From Streptomyces roseochromogenus subsp. oscitans DS 12.976 (GTDB lineage Bacteria > Actinomycetota > Actinomycetes > Streptomycetales > Streptomycetaceae): 64,000 nucleotides of DNA. The stretch is from NCBI RefSeq assembly GCF_000497445.1, contig NZ_CM002285.1, forward strand, positions 999,353-1,063,352, written 5' to 3'. The notes beneath the pieces are model-generated. The model was given only the letters and a program-made list of their open reading frames with translations, was not told the origin of the DNA and did no database searches. This document shows, one piece after another, positions 17,247 through 25,360 of this stretch. Each line of letters begins with the position of its first letter. Positions within the stretch are counted from its first letter, which is position 1. The position numbers and the translations under genes are program-made.

Positions 17247-18406
17247 CGCGCCATCACCTCGGGCACGGTGACGTCGGTGCAGCGGGTCCATCGCTCGACC
17301 ACCCGCTCATCGGGCCGTGTGATCTCGTCCGGGTCGGCGGCCGGCGCGCCGCCCAGCAGGTCGTGCGTGCGGCAGTAGTCGTCGCTGTAGACGGTGTTCC
17401 AGTAGCGGTGCACGCCGTCCGGGAAGATCGCCACGGTACGGGTCCGCTCCGGTTGTGTACGGGCGAGCCAGTTGGCCACGAGGGCGACGGCTCCCACGCT
17501 CCATCCACCGCTGGCGCAGTGGCCCCGGGCCAGCTCCCGGCAGGTCCGCACGGCCTCGCCGGGAGCCACCCAGTGAACCTCGTCGAAGGCGGCGTGGTCG
17601 ACGTTCCCCGGGTGGATGCTACTGCCCAGGCCGCGCATGAGGCGGGGGCCGGCCGGCTGGCCGAAGACGGTGGAGTGCACCGAGTCGACGCCGACGAGTC
17701 TCAGCTCGGGGTTGAAGGCGCGCAGGGTGCGCGCGACGCCCGCCGAGTGCCCGCCGGTGCCGACGGCGGCGACCAGGACGTCGATCCGGCCGAGCTGGAC
17801 GGTGAGTTCCAGGGCGAGTGGGGCGTAGGCGGCGACGTTGTCGGGGTTGTTGTACTGGTCGGGGCACCAGGCCGACGGAGTACGGGCGAGCAGTTCGCGT
17901 ACCCGCTGGCGGCGCGCCTCCTGCCAGCCTCCCACCGGGGCCGGCTCGGTGACCACGTCCACGCGGGCGCCGAGTGCGCACAGCTGGTGCACCATCAGCG
18001 GCTCCATGCCGGGGTCGGTGACGAGGGTGACCGGATGGCCGTACGTGATGCCGGCCAGGGCGAGACCGAGGCCGAGGGTGCCGCTGGTGGACTCGATGAC
18101 GGGTGCGCCTGGTGCGAGTTCGCCGCGCTTGCGGGCGGCGGCGACCATGTGCAGACCCGGGCGGTCCTTGAGGCCGCCCGGGTTGGCGCCCTCCAGCTTG
18201 GCCCAGAAACCGCGCCCGGGCGGATGGAAGGGCTCCCCCACCCACAGGACAGGCGTGTTGCCGACCAGGCCGGCCGCTGACCGGCGCGGGGCTCCGGCCG
18301 GTTCCGGGAGTTCGTGTGCTGCGAGGAAGGAGCTGATGTCGCGCGAGGAGATGCTGCGCAGAGCTGTGCTCATGAAGTCGTCTTTCTGCGGCCCGGTGGC
18401 TGTCAT
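17243..18406 (-). CDS. cysteine synthase/CBS-family PLP enzyme
   Basis: A 387-residue fold-type II PLP enzyme. VGNTPVLWV opens the catalytic domain, and the PLP lysine is in [14 protein letters not shown], with leucine where cysteine synthases usually have serine. [14 protein letters not shown] is the asparagine-loop equivalent, and [17 protein letters not shown] is the phosphate-binding loop. The length exceeds CysK (about 310) because of an N-terminal extension and a C-terminal tail. An alternative start is the ATG twelve codons in (MSTALRS). It forms a two-gene operon with the MFS transporter. It could make cysteine or a beta-substituted alanine such as 2,3-diaminopropionate; sequence alone does not decide. 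Confidence 0.82.
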   Translation of the reverse strand: MTATGPQKDDFMSTALRSISSRDISSFLAAHELPEPAGAPRRSAAGLVGNTPVLWVGEPFHPPGRGFWAKLEGANPGGLKDRPGLHMVAAARKRGELAPGAPVIESTSGTLGLGLALAGITYGHPVTLVTDPGMEPLMVHQLCALGARVDVVTEPAPVGGWQEARRQRVRELLARTPSAWCPDQYNNPDNVAAYAPLALELTVQLGRIDVLVAAVGTGGHSAGVARTLRAFNPELRLVGVDSVHSTVFGQPAGPRLMRGLGSSIHPGNVDHAAFDEVHWVAPGEAVRTCRELARGHCASGGWSVGAVALVANWLARTQPERTRTVAIFPDGVHRYWNTVYSDDYCRTHDLLGGAPAADPDEITRPDERVVERWTRCTDVTVPEVMAR

Positions 18407-18502
18407 GGGCCGCCGTGCGGGTGCCGTACGGAACGTGCGCGGGGCCCGGCGTGCCGGCTCGCCTCGAAGGACATCCGGAGGCGCGCGAACCGGGCGTGGC
18501 CC

Positions 18503-18961
18503 TCAGGTACGGCTGACGCAGACGCAACGCAGGAGGTGCACTCCGGCGCAGGCAGGCGAACGCTCCGGTCCGGCCCGCCCCAGCGTGTCGGGCACCGACG
18601 GGCTCAGCAGGCCACGACGGGCGAGGACGAGCACCAGCAGGGCGAGGACCAGAGCTGCCGTGGACGCGCGAAGATCTGCGGGCCGGTCGGCCGGGTCGCA
18701 GCACGTGGAGTCGTGATCGTGGTGGCCGTCCACGTCATGCCCCGCGGGACGGCCCGCGGAGCCGGATACGACCGCCAGGGCGCCGGCGCCCTGGGCCTCG
18801 CTCGTCATCGACACGGTCCGCGCCGCGATGTGCGGGGCGCCGTCGAGGTGGTGAAGCGCGCAGGAGACGACGTGGGCCACGAGCATCAGCGTCAGGCCCA
18901 CGAGGATGGCGAGGACCGGCGTACGCCTCCCAGCGCGTCCGGCCACCGATTCCTGCGGCAT
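18503..18961 (-). CDS. small membrane protein with His/Asp/Cys-rich loop (DUF6153-like)
   Basis: A 152-residue protein with one membrane helix near the N-terminus (VLAILVGLTLMLVAHVVSCA) and a second at about residues 100-115. Between them is a hydrophilic loop rich in possible metal ligands, GHDVDGHHDHDSTCCDP. The layout resembles the DUF6153 family of actinomycetes, which has no assigned function. The loop suggests divalent-metal or copper binding outside the membrane. It is divergent from the hydroxylase gene at 19097, with an AT-rich shared region. Confidence 0.65.
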   Translation of the reverse strand: MPQESVAGRAGRRTPVLAILVGLTLMLVAHVVSCALHHLDGAPHIAARTVSMTSEAQGAGALAVVSGSAGRPAGHDVDGHHDHDSTCCDPADRPADLRASTAALVLALLVLVLARRGLLSPSVPDTLGRAGPERSPACAGVHLLRCVCVSRT

Positions 18962-18987
18962 GCGACAGATGGTAGGCAGCTCATCAC

Positions 18988-19007
18988 TGAATGAATGCTT
19001 TGATTCA
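18988..19007. promoter_or_regulatory. AT-rich inverted repeat TGAAT-N10-ATTCA
   Basis: It lies between the divergent small membrane protein and hydroxylase genes, within a 60-base AT-rich island (18985-19030). Arm length and spacing fit an ArsR- or Fur-type site. It is the only strongly AT-rich segment in this neighbourhood, so the divergent promoters probably lie here. Confidence 0.4.
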
Positions 19008-19096
19008 CTTTTGAGTTAATTTTTCGGTTTCTCGGCAAGTCGCGGGCGTCGAGCGCGGCGATGATCCGGATGGTCGAGCGCACGGAGGAGACCTTG

Positions 19097-20068
19097 GTGA
19101 TGGACTGGCTGAGCCGCACGCCACTGGACCCGCACGGCAGGCATCTGGGCCCGGCCCAGCGGCACCCCGCCTTCTCCGATGGCGCCTATCTGCGCCGCCG
19201 GGACGACCTGGTGGCCGGCGCCGAGGGACACCGCGTCGGCACCCCGTCACCGACCGTGGAGTACACCGAGGCCGAGCACGCCACCTGGCGCACCGCCCAC
19301 GCGGCGCTGGTCGAGGCGCACCGGGAGCACGCCTGCCGGGCCGTCCTGCGGGCCCAGGAACGGGCCGCGATCCCGGGGGACCGGATTCCGCAGCATGAGG
19401 AGGTCTCCGACCGCCTCCAGGAGCTGACCGGCTTCCGGTTCACGCTGGCCGGCGGGATCGTACAGAACAAGCGGTTCCTTGGGGCCATGGCCGACGGCTA
19501 CTTTCACGCGGTGCAGTACGTCCGCCACCCTGCGATGCCCTTGTACACACCCGAACCGGACGTCCTGCACGATGTGTTCAGTCACGGCACCCACCTGTGC
19601 GACCCCTGGTTCGCCGACCTGTACCGCGCTGTCGGCCGCGCCGCCGCCCGCGTGGAATCGCGCGACGCCCTGGATCTGATCAGCCGCCTGTACTGGTTCA
19701 CCCTTGAGTTCGGTGTGGCCTGGGAGGAAGACCGTCCAAAGGCGTACGGGGCCGCACTGCTGTCGTCGTACGGCGAACTCGGCCACGTCCGGCGCGCCCG
19801 CATCCGGCCGCTCGACATCGCCGAAGTGCTGCGCCGGCCCGTCCAGGTCGCCGGCTACCAACCGGTCCTGTACGCCATCGACCCGCTGCCCCGCCTGGCG
19901 GACTTCCTCCATGGCTTCCTCGACGACTTCGACGACGACACCCGCGCCCGGCTGCGTCTGCCCGCACTGAGCGAACGCGGCTCCCTGGCACGCCCCAACC
20001 TCTCGAAGGAGCCCGACGCCGACCCCGGCGGTGCGGGGCGTGGCCTGTCGGAAAAGGGCCTCTTGTAG
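19097..20068 (+). CDS. aromatic amino acid hydroxylase (phenylalanine 4-monooxygenase-like)
   Basis: A 323-residue protein of the pterin-dependent aromatic amino acid hydroxylase family. Expected landmarks appear in order: LQELTGFRFTLAGGIVQNKR, YVRHPAMPLYTPEPDVLHDV, and YWFTLEFGVAWE, whose glutamate is the third iron ligand. The two histidine ligands are retained in LHDVFSHGTHL, but the usual H-E-x-x-G-H is here H-D-x-x-S-H. The reaction would be phenylalanine to tyrosine using tetrahydropterin and oxygen. The GTG at 19097 is chosen for the GGAGGAG six bases upstream; upstream in-frame ATGs lack such a site. Confidence 0.8.
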   Translation: MMDWLSRTPLDPHGRHLGPAQRHPAFSDGAYLRRRDDLVAGAEGHRVGTPSPTVEYTEAEHATWRTAHAALVEAHREHACRAVLRAQERAAIPGDRIPQHEEVSDRLQELTGFRFTLAGGIVQNKRFLGAMADGYFHAVQYVRHPAMPLYTPEPDVLHDVFSHGTHLCDPWFADLYRAVGRAAARVESRDALDLISRLYWFTLEFGVAWEEDRPKAYGAALLSSYGELGHVRRARIRPLDIAEVLRRPVQVAGYQPVLYAIDPLPRLADFLHGFLDDFDDDTRARLRLPALSERGSLARPNLSKEPDADPGGAGRGLSEKGLL

Positions 20069-20227
20069 CGCGGAGAACGGCTCGACCAGCGTCTCGGCGC
20101 GCATCCGGCCCGGGCCGCAACAGCGCCGCGAACGCACTGTCATCCGCCGGTGAGCGGGAGGAACTCCATCACGGCCCTGCACACCTGCACGCAGCGTATC
20201 CGCATCACCCGGGACCACATCGGGCTC

Positions 20228-20340
20228 TCGGCGGCGGAACTGCGCGCCCGCGTCGAAGCGGAGCATCCCCTGGTCGAGCACCCCCTGGTGAAGCGCGGCC
20301 CCGTCACCGGGCGACGCCATGTGTACGGAGTCCCGGAGTA
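20228..20340 (+). pseudogene. possible TauD-like dioxygenase remnant
   Basis: A short stretch with EAEHPLVEHPLVKRGPVTGR resembles the arm of TauD/TfdA Fe(II)/2-oxoglutarate dioxygenases, where HP-V-R-x-HP-x-TGR precedes the catalytic core. Neither the HxD motif nor the distal histidine is found nearby. The sequence after about 20340 and up to 20577 is not recognisable. The assignment is tentative. Confidence 0.3.
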
Positions 20341-20577
20341 TCCCGACCGCGTGACCGGCTTCGGCGCGGGCGCCAACACCACCTACCACGCCTCGACGGC
20401 CGTCGAACGCGGTCAGGTCCGCACCGTGCACCGCATCAGCATCGCCGCACCGGACTCCTGAGGGCGGCGCACGGGCGCGGTTGCCGCATGCGGGGGCGCA
20501 GACGTTCGCGGCCGGGCTCCAGCCGTGCGGGTCGCCCCGCCCTCTCCTGCCAGGGGCGGCCCGCACGTAACCGTGAC

Positions 20578-20888
20578 CTACTGCGACGGGTCCGCCCTGG
20601 TCAGGGCGCAGAGCCTGTCCACGCAACGGCGCTCCAGACGGCCGCGGGAGACCGTCTGGGCCAGGCCGATCAGCCAGCAGGTGGGACAGCCGCGGAAGGC
20701 GATGAGGCCCAGGGGGCCGCCAGCAGGGTGGCCGGGCCGGCGAACGGTACCAACGCGATCGAGCCGGTGATCAGCCCGAAACCGATGACGCCGCGCACCA
20801 GATGGCGCGCCACGGACTTGCTCGCGAAGTTCGACTCGGGCGCCGCGGGGCCTGTGTTCTCGGTGGGCACGGTGCTCGCTGTGTTCAC
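20578..20888 (-). pseudogene. small membrane protein with CPxC motif, frameshifted (DUF2892/YgaP-like)
   Basis: The GTG start at 20888 overlaps the sigma-factor stop (GTGA). The first 50 codons give a helix, LVRGVIGFGLITGSIALVPF, then ATLLAAP. At the run of five C near 20706-20712 the frame breaks. The annotated frame ends after about 20 unrelated residues, while shifting by one base restores LGLIAFRGCPTCWLIGLAQT and a tail ending ADPSQ at the TAG at 20578. The restored protein (about 100 residues) resembles YgaP-type membrane domains. One missing C explains everything, so this is either a real mutation or a sequencing error. Confidence 0.6.
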
Positions 20889-21472
20889 GGTTGCGGTTCC
20901 CCTCCGGCTGATGGGTCGGCCGCTCGATCGGACGGCCCCGATGACCGACGCAATGCCACGCGGGCTCTGTGCAGCCGCGACTTCATCGCGGCGTTGCTCA
21001 GGCCGAGCGAGCGGGCGACGGCAGTGCCGGGCAGGCCCTGGACATCCCGCATGATCAGGACCTGCCGCTGGTCACCGGGAAGGGCGCTGACCGCGGCCGC
21101 GATCCGCTCCACCTCCATCCCGCGCAGCACCGCGTCCTCGGCGGACTGCCTCGCGCACGCCTCCGGTTGGGCCGCCGTGTTGTCGCTGCGCGAGACGAGC
21201 AGCCGTACCTGCCGGAGGCATTCGTTGCGCACGATCCGGAACATCCACGAGGCGAGCGCACCGGTAGTCCGCAGGGTACCGATCTTCCGGTAGAGGATGA
21301 TCAGCGCCTCCTGCGCCGCGTCCTCCGCGTCCTGCGGTGAGGCGCACAGCGACAGCGCGAATCTGCGCACATGCGGCTGCGATTCCATGACGACGGTGGT
21401 GAGCGACGTGACGTCGCCGTCCTGGGCGGCCTTGATCAGCCGTTCGTCCGGCCAGGGGAATCGTCGGTTCAT
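20885..21472 (-). CDS. ECF-type RNA polymerase sigma factor
   Basis: About 195 residues. Region 2 contains QDAEDAAQEALIILYRKIG and SWMFRIVRNECLRQ. Region 4 contains ALPGDQRQVLIMRDVQGLPG and the helix-turn-helix GTAVARSLGLSNAAMKSRLH. The ATG at 21472 is preferred by family length; an ATG five codons upstream is possible. Instead of a typical anti-sigma factor, the overlapping downstream gene is a CPxC-containing membrane protein, now frameshifted. If that protein restrains the sigma factor, as neighbours of ECF genes often do, its loss could leave this sigma factor unregulated. That is inference. Confidence 0.85.
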   Translation of the reverse strand: MNRRFPWPDERLIKAAQDGDVTSLTTVVMESQPHVRRFALSLCASPQDAEDAAQEALIILYRKIGTLRTTGALASWMFRIVRNECLRQVRLLVSRSDNTAAQPEACARQSAEDAVLRGMEVERIAAAVSALPGDQRQVLIMRDVQGLPGTAVARSLGLSNAAMKSRLHRARVALRRSSGPSDRAADPSAGGEPQP

Positions 21473-21558
21473 CGGGGAGCAGCACACCGATCACTACGAT
21501 GCCGACAACCATGGTGTCTCCTCCTGACATCCGCCGACCCCGCGGCCGGCACAGGTAC

Positions 21559-21678
21559 ATGGAGGCGCTCCACGTCTCCAAGCCGGCCCGCGGCCTGGAG
21601 GCGGCCGGTCTGCTCGAGCACACCCGGGACCCCGACGACCCGTTCGGTACCACCGATCACGAGACGGAGCAGTCATGA
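21559..21678 (+). pseudogene. possible MarR-like regulator C-terminal fragment
   Basis: A short in-frame piece reads HVSKPARGLEAAGLLEHTRD and PDDPFGTT, ending at TGA 21676-21678. The pattern V-S-K-x-x-x-x-LEAAGL and RDPDD is typical of the recognition helix and wing of MarR-family regulators. No start or upstream half is present. This is a weak assignment. Confidence 0.25.
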
Positions 21679-21708
21679 CCGCTCTGGAAGCCACCCCCCA
21701 GAGTTAGT

Positions 21709-21734
21709 GGAATATTGAATAAAAGCGTTCCGTT
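21709..21734 (+). promoter_or_regulatory. SigR-type promoter (GGAAT-N18-GTT) before the TPR gene
   Basis: GGAAT (21709-21713) and GTT (21732-21734) are 18 bases apart, an exact match to the SigR consensus of Streptomyces disulfide-stress genes. Start of translation is 24 bases downstream at 21758, so the transcript leader would be short. The spacer is strongly AT-rich. Confidence 0.65.
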
Positions 21735-21757
21735 GTGGCCGTCGAAGGAGGTCACGA

Positions 21758-22129
21758 GTGGAGACTCAAGTGGAGACCCAGCCGGAGACGGTGTACTACG
21801 ACCACGGCACACCGGATGAGCGCTGGGAGCGTGCGCGGCAGTTCTTCGACGCCAAGGACTACGCGGGCGCGGCACGGGTGCTGACCGGGCTCGTCGAAGA
21901 GGTGCCGGAGCAGACCGGACCCCGGCTGCTGCTGGCCCGCGCCTACTACCACTCGGCCCAACTGAGCCGTGCGGAAGCCGAGTTGCGCGTCATCGTGGAG
22001 CGTGACCCGGTGGAGCACTACGCCCGGCTGATGCTGGGCCGTACGCTCCAGCGGCAGGCCCGGCACGAGGAGGCGGAGCGGCATCTGCGGATCGCTTCGG
22101 CGCTCGCGGGTGACTTCCCGCAGGAGTGA
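21758..22129 (+). CDS. small tetratricopeptide-repeat protein
   Basis: A 123-residue soluble protein made almost entirely of TPR helices: RWERARQFFDAKDYAGAARV, LLLARAYYHSAQLSRAEAEL, LMLGRTLQRQARHEEAERHL. It starts with GTG at 21758, with AAGGAGG seven bases upstream. TPR proteins mediate protein-protein contacts; the partner is unknown. The SigR-type promoter and proximity to thioredoxin and deformylase suggest a role in the thiol-stress response. Confidence 0.85.
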   Translation: METQVETQPETVYYDHGTPDERWERARQFFDAKDYAGAARVLTGLVEEVPEQTGPRLLLARAYYHSAQLSRAEAELRVIVERDPVEHYARLMLGRTLQRQARHEEAERHLRIASALAGDFPQE

Positions 22130-22206
22130 GCCGCAGGGCGAGGGCCCGGTTCCCGGCAGGGGCCGGGCCTCGGCATGTCTCACACCGGGGCACGGCCGTC
22201 CGTGTC

Positions 22207-22518
22207 TCACCCCGTCGGCCGTACCGTCCGGGTGACCACCCAGGGGTTCTTCCCCAGTCGCCGGGTGCGGCTGAAGCCCCGGCTCTCGCCGGTCGAGCCG
22301 TACTGTTCGAGCGCGCCGCGCACCCGGCCGGTGCAGGGGTCGACGAACACGGTAAGGGGGTGTTCGGGGCCGGTGCCCTTGACGCCGGAGAGCAGCACGC
22401 GGGTGATGGTGCCGGCCTCGGATGCGGGGCGTACGGCTGCGACGGCACCCTCGGGATGGGCCTCGCGGGCGGCGGGGCGGGACGCCTCGGCCGGGGCGGT
22501 CGAGGAGGCGGTGGTCAT
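22207..22518 (-). pseudogene. PepSY-domain membrane protein, internally deleted
   Basis: From the ATG at 22518 the frame begins with an Ala/Pro-rich N-terminus. It then jumps directly to a PepSY-like segment: GTITRVLLSGVKGTGPEHPL, VFVDPCTGRVRGALEQYGST. It then diverges into SRTRRLGKNPWVV and stops. Intact PepSY-associated membrane proteins have four helices and about 450 residues, none of whose membrane segments remain. Deletion has removed most of the gene. Confidence 0.6.
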
Positions 22519-22649
22519 GGGGAGGCTCCGGGGGACTCGGTGCGCAAGCGCCGCCGGTCCGGTGGCCGGGCCGCGAAAGGGCTGAGTTCCCGGGGGTGTT
22601 GGTGAGCTGTGCCACAGGGACGGACGGGGTGGCATGGCATCCTGACGCG

Positions 22650-23294
22650 ATGGCACCTCCCCGTGATCACGCATCGCTCGCCGAGCGGGTCGAGGAACTC
22701 CTCGCCGCCGGCGGCCCCCTGCCCATCGTCGCCGCCGGGCAGCCGGTGCTGCGGCGTGGCACCGAGCCGTACGACGGTCAGCTCGGCCCCGCTCTGCTCG
22801 CCCGCTTCATCGACGCCCTGCGCGAGACCATGCACGCCGCGCCCGGCGTGGGCCTCGCCGCACCGCAGGTCGGCGTACCGCTGCGGATCGCGGTCATCGA
22901 GGATCCGGCGCCGGTGCCCGAGGAGGTCGCGGTGGCCCGGGGCCGGGTTCCGCAGCCGTTCCGTGTCCTGGTCAACCCGGTGTACGAGCCGGTGGGCGCT
23001 GCTCGCGCCGCGTTCTTCGAGGGCTGCCTGAGCGTGCCGGGCTGGCAGGCCGTGGTGGCCCGGCACGCCGAGGTGCGGCTGCGCGGCACGGACGAGCACG
23101 GCCGGGCGCTGGACGAGCTGTTCACCGGGTGGCCCGCCCGGATCGTCCAGCACGAGACGGACCACCTGGACGGCACGCTCTACCTGGACCACGCCGAACT
23201 GCGCTCCCTGTCCACGAACGAGGCGGTCGCCGCGCTGTGGAACCGGCCGACCCCGGAGGCGGCGGCCGACGCCCTCGGCTTCGAACTTCCGTAA
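22650..23294 (+). CDS. def: peptide deformylase
   Basis: A 214-residue deformylase. The three catalytic motifs are intact: GVGLAAPQVG (about residues 66-75), EGCLSVPGW (about 124-132, metal-binding cysteine) and HETDHLDG (about 167-174, two histidines and the catalytic glutamate). It removes the formyl group from new polypeptides. ATG 22650 fits the family. Streptomyces carry several deformylases, and this one sits in a stress-linked neighbourhood between the TPR and thioredoxin genes. No clear promoter motif was found directly upstream. Confidence 0.92.
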   Translation: MAPPRDHASLAERVEELLAAGGPLPIVAAGQPVLRRGTEPYDGQLGPALLARFIDALRETMHAAPGVGLAAPQVGVPLRIAVIEDPAPVPEEVAVARGRVPQPFRVLVNPVYEPVGAARAAFFEGCLSVPGWQAVVARHAEVRLRGTDEHGRALDELFTGWPARIVQHETDHLDGTLYLDHAELRSLSTNEAVAALWNRPTPEAAADALGFELP

Positions 23295-23311
23295 CTCCCT
23301 TTTATAAGCAG

Positions 23312-24742
23312 TCAGTTGTCGCGGTAGGCCTCCAGCAGCCGCAGCCACACCTCGCTCAGCGTCGGGTACGACGGGACCGCGTGCCACAGGCGGCTGACCG
23401 GGACGCGGCCGGCGACGGCGATGGTGGCGGAGTGGATGAGCTCGCCGACGCCCGGGCCGACGAAGGTGACGCCGCGCAGGATCTCGTCCTGCAGGTCGAC
23501 CACCATGCGGGCCCGGCCCTTGTAGCCGTCGCCGTACAGACCGGCGCCCGCGACGGAGGAGAACTCGACGTCGACGGCGCGGACGCGGTGGCCGGCCTGT
23601 TCGGCCTCGGCGAGGGAGAGGCCGACCGCGGCGGCCTCGGGGTCGGTGAAGACGACCTGGGGTACGGCGTGGTGGTCGGCGGTGGCCCGGTGCGCGCCCC
23701 AGGCCTCGTCCGGCACGGGGTCGCCGGCCGCGCGGGCGGCGATGGCGGCGCCGGCGATGCGGGCCTGGTACTTGCCCTGGTGGGTGAGGAGGGCGCGGTG
23801 GTTGACGTCGCCGACCGCGTACAGCCAGTCGGTGCCGGTGACGCGGAGGGTGTCGTCGACCTCCAGCCAGGAGGCGGGTGCCAGGCCGACGGTGTCGAGG
23901 CCGATGTCGTCGGTGTGCGGCACCCGGCCGGTGGCGAAGAGGATCTCGTCGGCCTCCAGACGGTCGCCTGCCCTGGTGGCCACCACGACGGTGCCGTTCT
24001 CGCGGGTGACGGACTCCACGGAGGTGCCGGTGCGGACGTCGGCGCCTGCCTCGGTGAGCGCCTCGGCGACCAGCTCGCCGGCGAACGGTTCCATCCGGTT
24101 GAGCAGGCCCTTGCCGCGGACCAGCAGGGTGACCCGGGAGCCGAGGGCCTGCCAGGCGGTGGCCATCTCGGTGGCGACGACACCGCCGCCTACGACGATC
24201 AGCCGGCCCGGGGCCGCCTTGCCGCTGGTGGCCTCGCGGCTGGTCCAGGGCTTCACCTCGGCGAGGCCGGGCAGGTCGGGCAGCTGGGCGCGGGTGCCGG
24301 TGGCGACGGCGACGGCGTGCCGGGCGGTGAGGGTCGTGACCGTGCCGTCGGGGGCGGTCACGGTGACCGTGCGGGGGCCGGCGAGCCGCCCGTGGCCGCG
24401 GTACAGGTCGGCGCCGATGCCGTGCACCCAGGCGACTTGGCCGTCGTCCTTCCAGTGGGAGGTGTACCCGTCCCGGCGGGCGAGGACGGCGGGGGTGTCG
24501 AGCGGACCCTGGACCGCCTGGGCGAGGCCGGGCAGCCGGCGGGCGTCCGCCTGGGCGATCACCGGCCGGAGCAGCGCCTTGCTGGGCATGCACGCCCAGT
24601 AGGAGCACTCGCCGCCGACCAGTTCGCTCTCCACGATCGCGGTGGTGAGGCCGGCCGCACGGGTGCGGTCCGCGATGTTCTCCCCCACGGGTCCGGCCCC
24701 GAGCACCACGACGTCGTACGCGATGGATTCCGTTTCCGTCAT
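23312..24742 (-). CDS. class I pyridine nucleotide-disulfide oxidoreductase
   Basis: A 476-residue flavoprotein. The FAD-binding motif is VVVLGAGPVGENIADR at the N-terminus. The redox-active pair is CSYWAC in GGECSYWACMPSK. An NAD(P)-binding GGGVVATEMATAW is followed by the second FAD motif ending LYAVGDVNHRALLTHQG. The C-terminal interface domain has GPGVGELIHSATIAV, but the usual histidine-glutamate pair near the end is replaced by HAVPSYPTLSEVW. The family includes mercuric, lipoamide and mycothione reductases; the exact substrate is uncertain. It is divergent from thioredoxin and convergent with def, suggesting a part in thiol homeostasis. Confidence 0.85.
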   Translation of the reverse strand: MTETESIAYDVVVLGAGPVGENIADRTRAAGLTTAIVESELVGGECSYWACMPSKALLRPVIAQADARRLPGLAQAVQGPLDTPAVLARRDGYTSHWKDDGQVAWVHGIGADLYRGHGRLAGPRTVTVTAPDGTVTTLTARHAVAVATGTRAQLPDLPGLAEVKPWTSREATSGKAAPGRLIVVGGGVVATEMATAWQALGSRVTLLVRGKGLLNRMEPFAGELVAEALTEAGADVRTGTSVESVTRENGTVVVATRAGDRLEADEILFATGRVPHTDDIGLDTVGLAPASWLEVDDTLRVTGTDWLYAVGDVNHRALLTHQGKYQARIAGAAIAARAAGDPVPDEAWGAHRATADHHAVPQVVFTDPEAAAVGLSLAEAEQAGHRVRAVDVEFSSVAGAGLYGDGYKGRARMVVDLQDEILRGVTFVGPGVGELIHSATIAVAGRVPVSRLWHAVPSYPTLSEVWLRLLEAYRDN

Positions 24743-24814
24743 GGGGTCAGTCTGGTGGGTGGTGTGCGCGACGGCCACATGGGTACGCGCGCCGAACGAC
24801 AGACGTGCACGTGT

Positions 24815-24840
24815 GGAATAGGCGGCCCGGCGGCCGTGTT
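24815..24840 (+). promoter_or_regulatory. SigR-type promoter (GGAAT-N18-GTT) before thioredoxin
   Basis: GGAAT (24815-24819) and GTT (24838-24840) are separated by exactly 18 bases. The thioredoxin ATG is 43 bases downstream. In S. coelicolor a thioredoxin gene at this locus (trxC) is, from memory, a SigR target, which agrees with the site. Confidence 0.75.
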
Positions 24841-24883
24841 TCCGCCGTCGGCACACCCCACACCAGGAAGAGGGACTCACGCC

Positions 24884-25267
24884 ATGAGCAGCACCGTGGA
24901 GCTGACCAAGGAAAACTTCGACGAGACGGTCAGCGCGAACGACTTCGTTCTCATCGACTTCTGGGCTGCTTGGTGCGGGCCGTGCCGCCAGTTCGCGCCG
25001 GTGTACGAGAAGGCCGCCACGGACAACCCGGACCTGGTCTTCGGCAAGGTGGACACCGAGGCCCAGCCGGAGCTGGCCGCGGCCTTCGGCATCCAGTCGA
25101 TCCCGACGCTGATGATCGTCCGCGACAAGGTCGCCGTCTACGCCCAGCCGGGCGCCCTGCCCGAGGCCGCGCTGGCCGACATCATCGGGCAGGCCCGGAA
25201 GCTGGACATGGACGAGGTCCGCAAGAGCATCGCGGCCCAGGAGGCCCAGAAGGGCACCGCCGAGTAA
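24884..25267 (+). CDS. trxC: thioredoxin
   Basis: A 127-residue thioredoxin with the canonical active site WCGPC in FWAAWCGPCRQFAPVYEK and the cis-proline loop IQSIPTLMIV. It reduces protein disulfides in the cytoplasm using thioredoxin reductase. The C-terminus carries a short helical extension of about 15 residues (DEVRKSIAAQEAQKGTAE) beyond standard thioredoxins. A SigR-type promoter precedes it. The symbol follows the S. coelicolor orthologue by synteny as recalled. Confidence 0.93.
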   Translation: MSSTVELTKENFDETVSANDFVLIDFWAAWCGPCRQFAPVYEKAATDNPDLVFGKVDTEAQPELAAAFGIQSIPTLMIVRDKVAVYAQPGALPEAALADIIGQARKLDMDEVRKSIAAQEAQKGTAE

Positions 25268-25295
25268 GCCCTGTGGCGGGTCCGGCGGCGCGTCG

Positions 25296-25359
25296 TCACG
25301 TGCGTACGGCCTCACGTGCGTATGGCTTCACGTGCGTACGGCCTCACATGCGTACGGCC
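25296..25359. repeat. four tandem 16-base repeats
   Basis: The unit TCACGTGCGTACGGCC occurs at 25296, 25312 (as TCACGTGCGTATGGCT), 25328 and 25344 (as TCACATGCGTACGGCC), with no spacer. The array fills the gap between convergent trxC and the LacI gene, whose stop starts two bases later. Each unit contains CACGTG and GTAC palindromes. Confidence 0.8.
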
Positions 25360-25360
25360 G

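Noticed and set aside
23129..25267. Long plus-strand open frame covering the disulfide oxidoreductase and running into thioredoxin
   Set aside because: The frame is only open because of base composition; thioredoxin itself starts at its own ATG with a promoter upstream.
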